Part shown: positions 5,839 to 5,929 of the stretch, one piece after another
Numbering within the stretch: the first letter of the stretch is position 1
How the letters are laid out: the number at the start of each line of letters is the position of its first letter
NCBI GenBank assembly: GCA_947468255.1
Contig: CANIMM010000199.1
Span: 1 to 5,929 of the forward strand
Length of the DNA: 5,929 bases
Direction of reading: 5' to 3'
DNA from: Chitinophagaceae bacterium
GTDB taxonomy: Bacteria > Bacteroidota > Bacteroidia > Chitinophagales > Chitinophagaceae
Position numbers and translations under genes: made by a program
The notes under the pieces: generated by a model
What the model saw: the letters and a program-made list of their open reading frames with translations, nothing else
Told to the model about the DNA's origin: nothing
Databases searched by the model: none

Positions 5839-5888
5839 GAGTTTAGTTCCATATGCGATGATAGCTTGGCATATGGAACTAAACTTTA
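5839..5888 (+). terminator. Hairpin downstream of the fibre gene, probable terminator
   Basis: The arms 5840-5856 (AGTTTAGTTCCATATGC) and 5869-5885 (GCATATGGAACTAAACT) pair perfectly over 17 bp around a 12-base loop, with a possible extra G-T pair at 5839/5886. It lies about 60 bases after the fibre stop codon. Only a short T-rich tail (5885-5888, then ATAG) follows, so termination may be incomplete, or the hairpin may instead protect the mRNA 3' end. The - strand side has no T tract. Confidence 0.6.
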
Positions 5889-5929
5889 TAGAAAAAAAGT
5901 ATCCTTTAATTTTTCAGTTCTCTAATCTT

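Noticed and set aside
5906..5929. Possible last codons of a convergent - strand gene (KIRELKN then stop).
   Set aside because: Seven codons at the window edge cannot be distinguished from chance; the hairpin at 5840-5885 also lacks a T tract on that strand.

Overview
The window looks like AT-rich chromosomal DNA from a member of the Bacteroidota. Four things support this: a type IX secretion (T9SS) type A sorting domain, a lipoprotein signal ending in Phe-Phe-Ser-Cys-Lys-Lys, translation starts with A-rich leaders and no Shine-Dalgarno motif, and a long 'tail fiber domain' surface protein with NTTG..NIAIG repeats. I cannot name the genus. I see no tRNA, rRNA, CRISPR array, insertion sequence or phage structural gene.

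Layout. (1) 1-279, + strand: the last 92 codons of an alpha/beta-hydrolase-type esterase, closed by a strong intrinsic terminator made of a perfect 40-bp palindrome (306-345) and a T tract. (2) 548-1807, - strand: a 419-residue regulator with about seven membrane segments and a C-terminal AraC-type DNA-binding domain. (3) 1808-2089: a divergent, very AT-rich control region holding an imperfect inverted repeat (1885-1936). (4) 2090-5778, + strand: a tight three-gene unit. It encodes a 128-residue lipoprotein with a lipocalin-like look, a 175-residue secreted protein with a T9SS sorting domain whose start overlaps the lipoprotein gene by 41 bases, and, after a single spacer base, a 937-residue fibre protein. 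A 17-bp hairpin (5840-5885) follows.

The fibre protein dominates the window. In order it has a signal peptide, a globular N-terminal domain of a type seen in many Bacteroidota fibre proteins, five tandem 34/44-residue 'ADT' repeats, 23 nearly uninterrupted 17-residue beta-roll-like repeats, and a C-terminal S74 intramolecular-chaperone domain with the expected self-cleavage Ser826 and Lys831 in place.

Inference: the three + strand genes probably build or support one cell-surface structure (a trimeric fibre, a lipid-anchored outer-membrane or periplasmic partner and a T9SS-delivered partner). The divergent membrane-bound AraC-type protein is a candidate regulator of it. The individual protein families are known. 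What may be new is the combination, the export route of a fibre with no visible T9SS domain of its own, and the fibre's repeat evolution.
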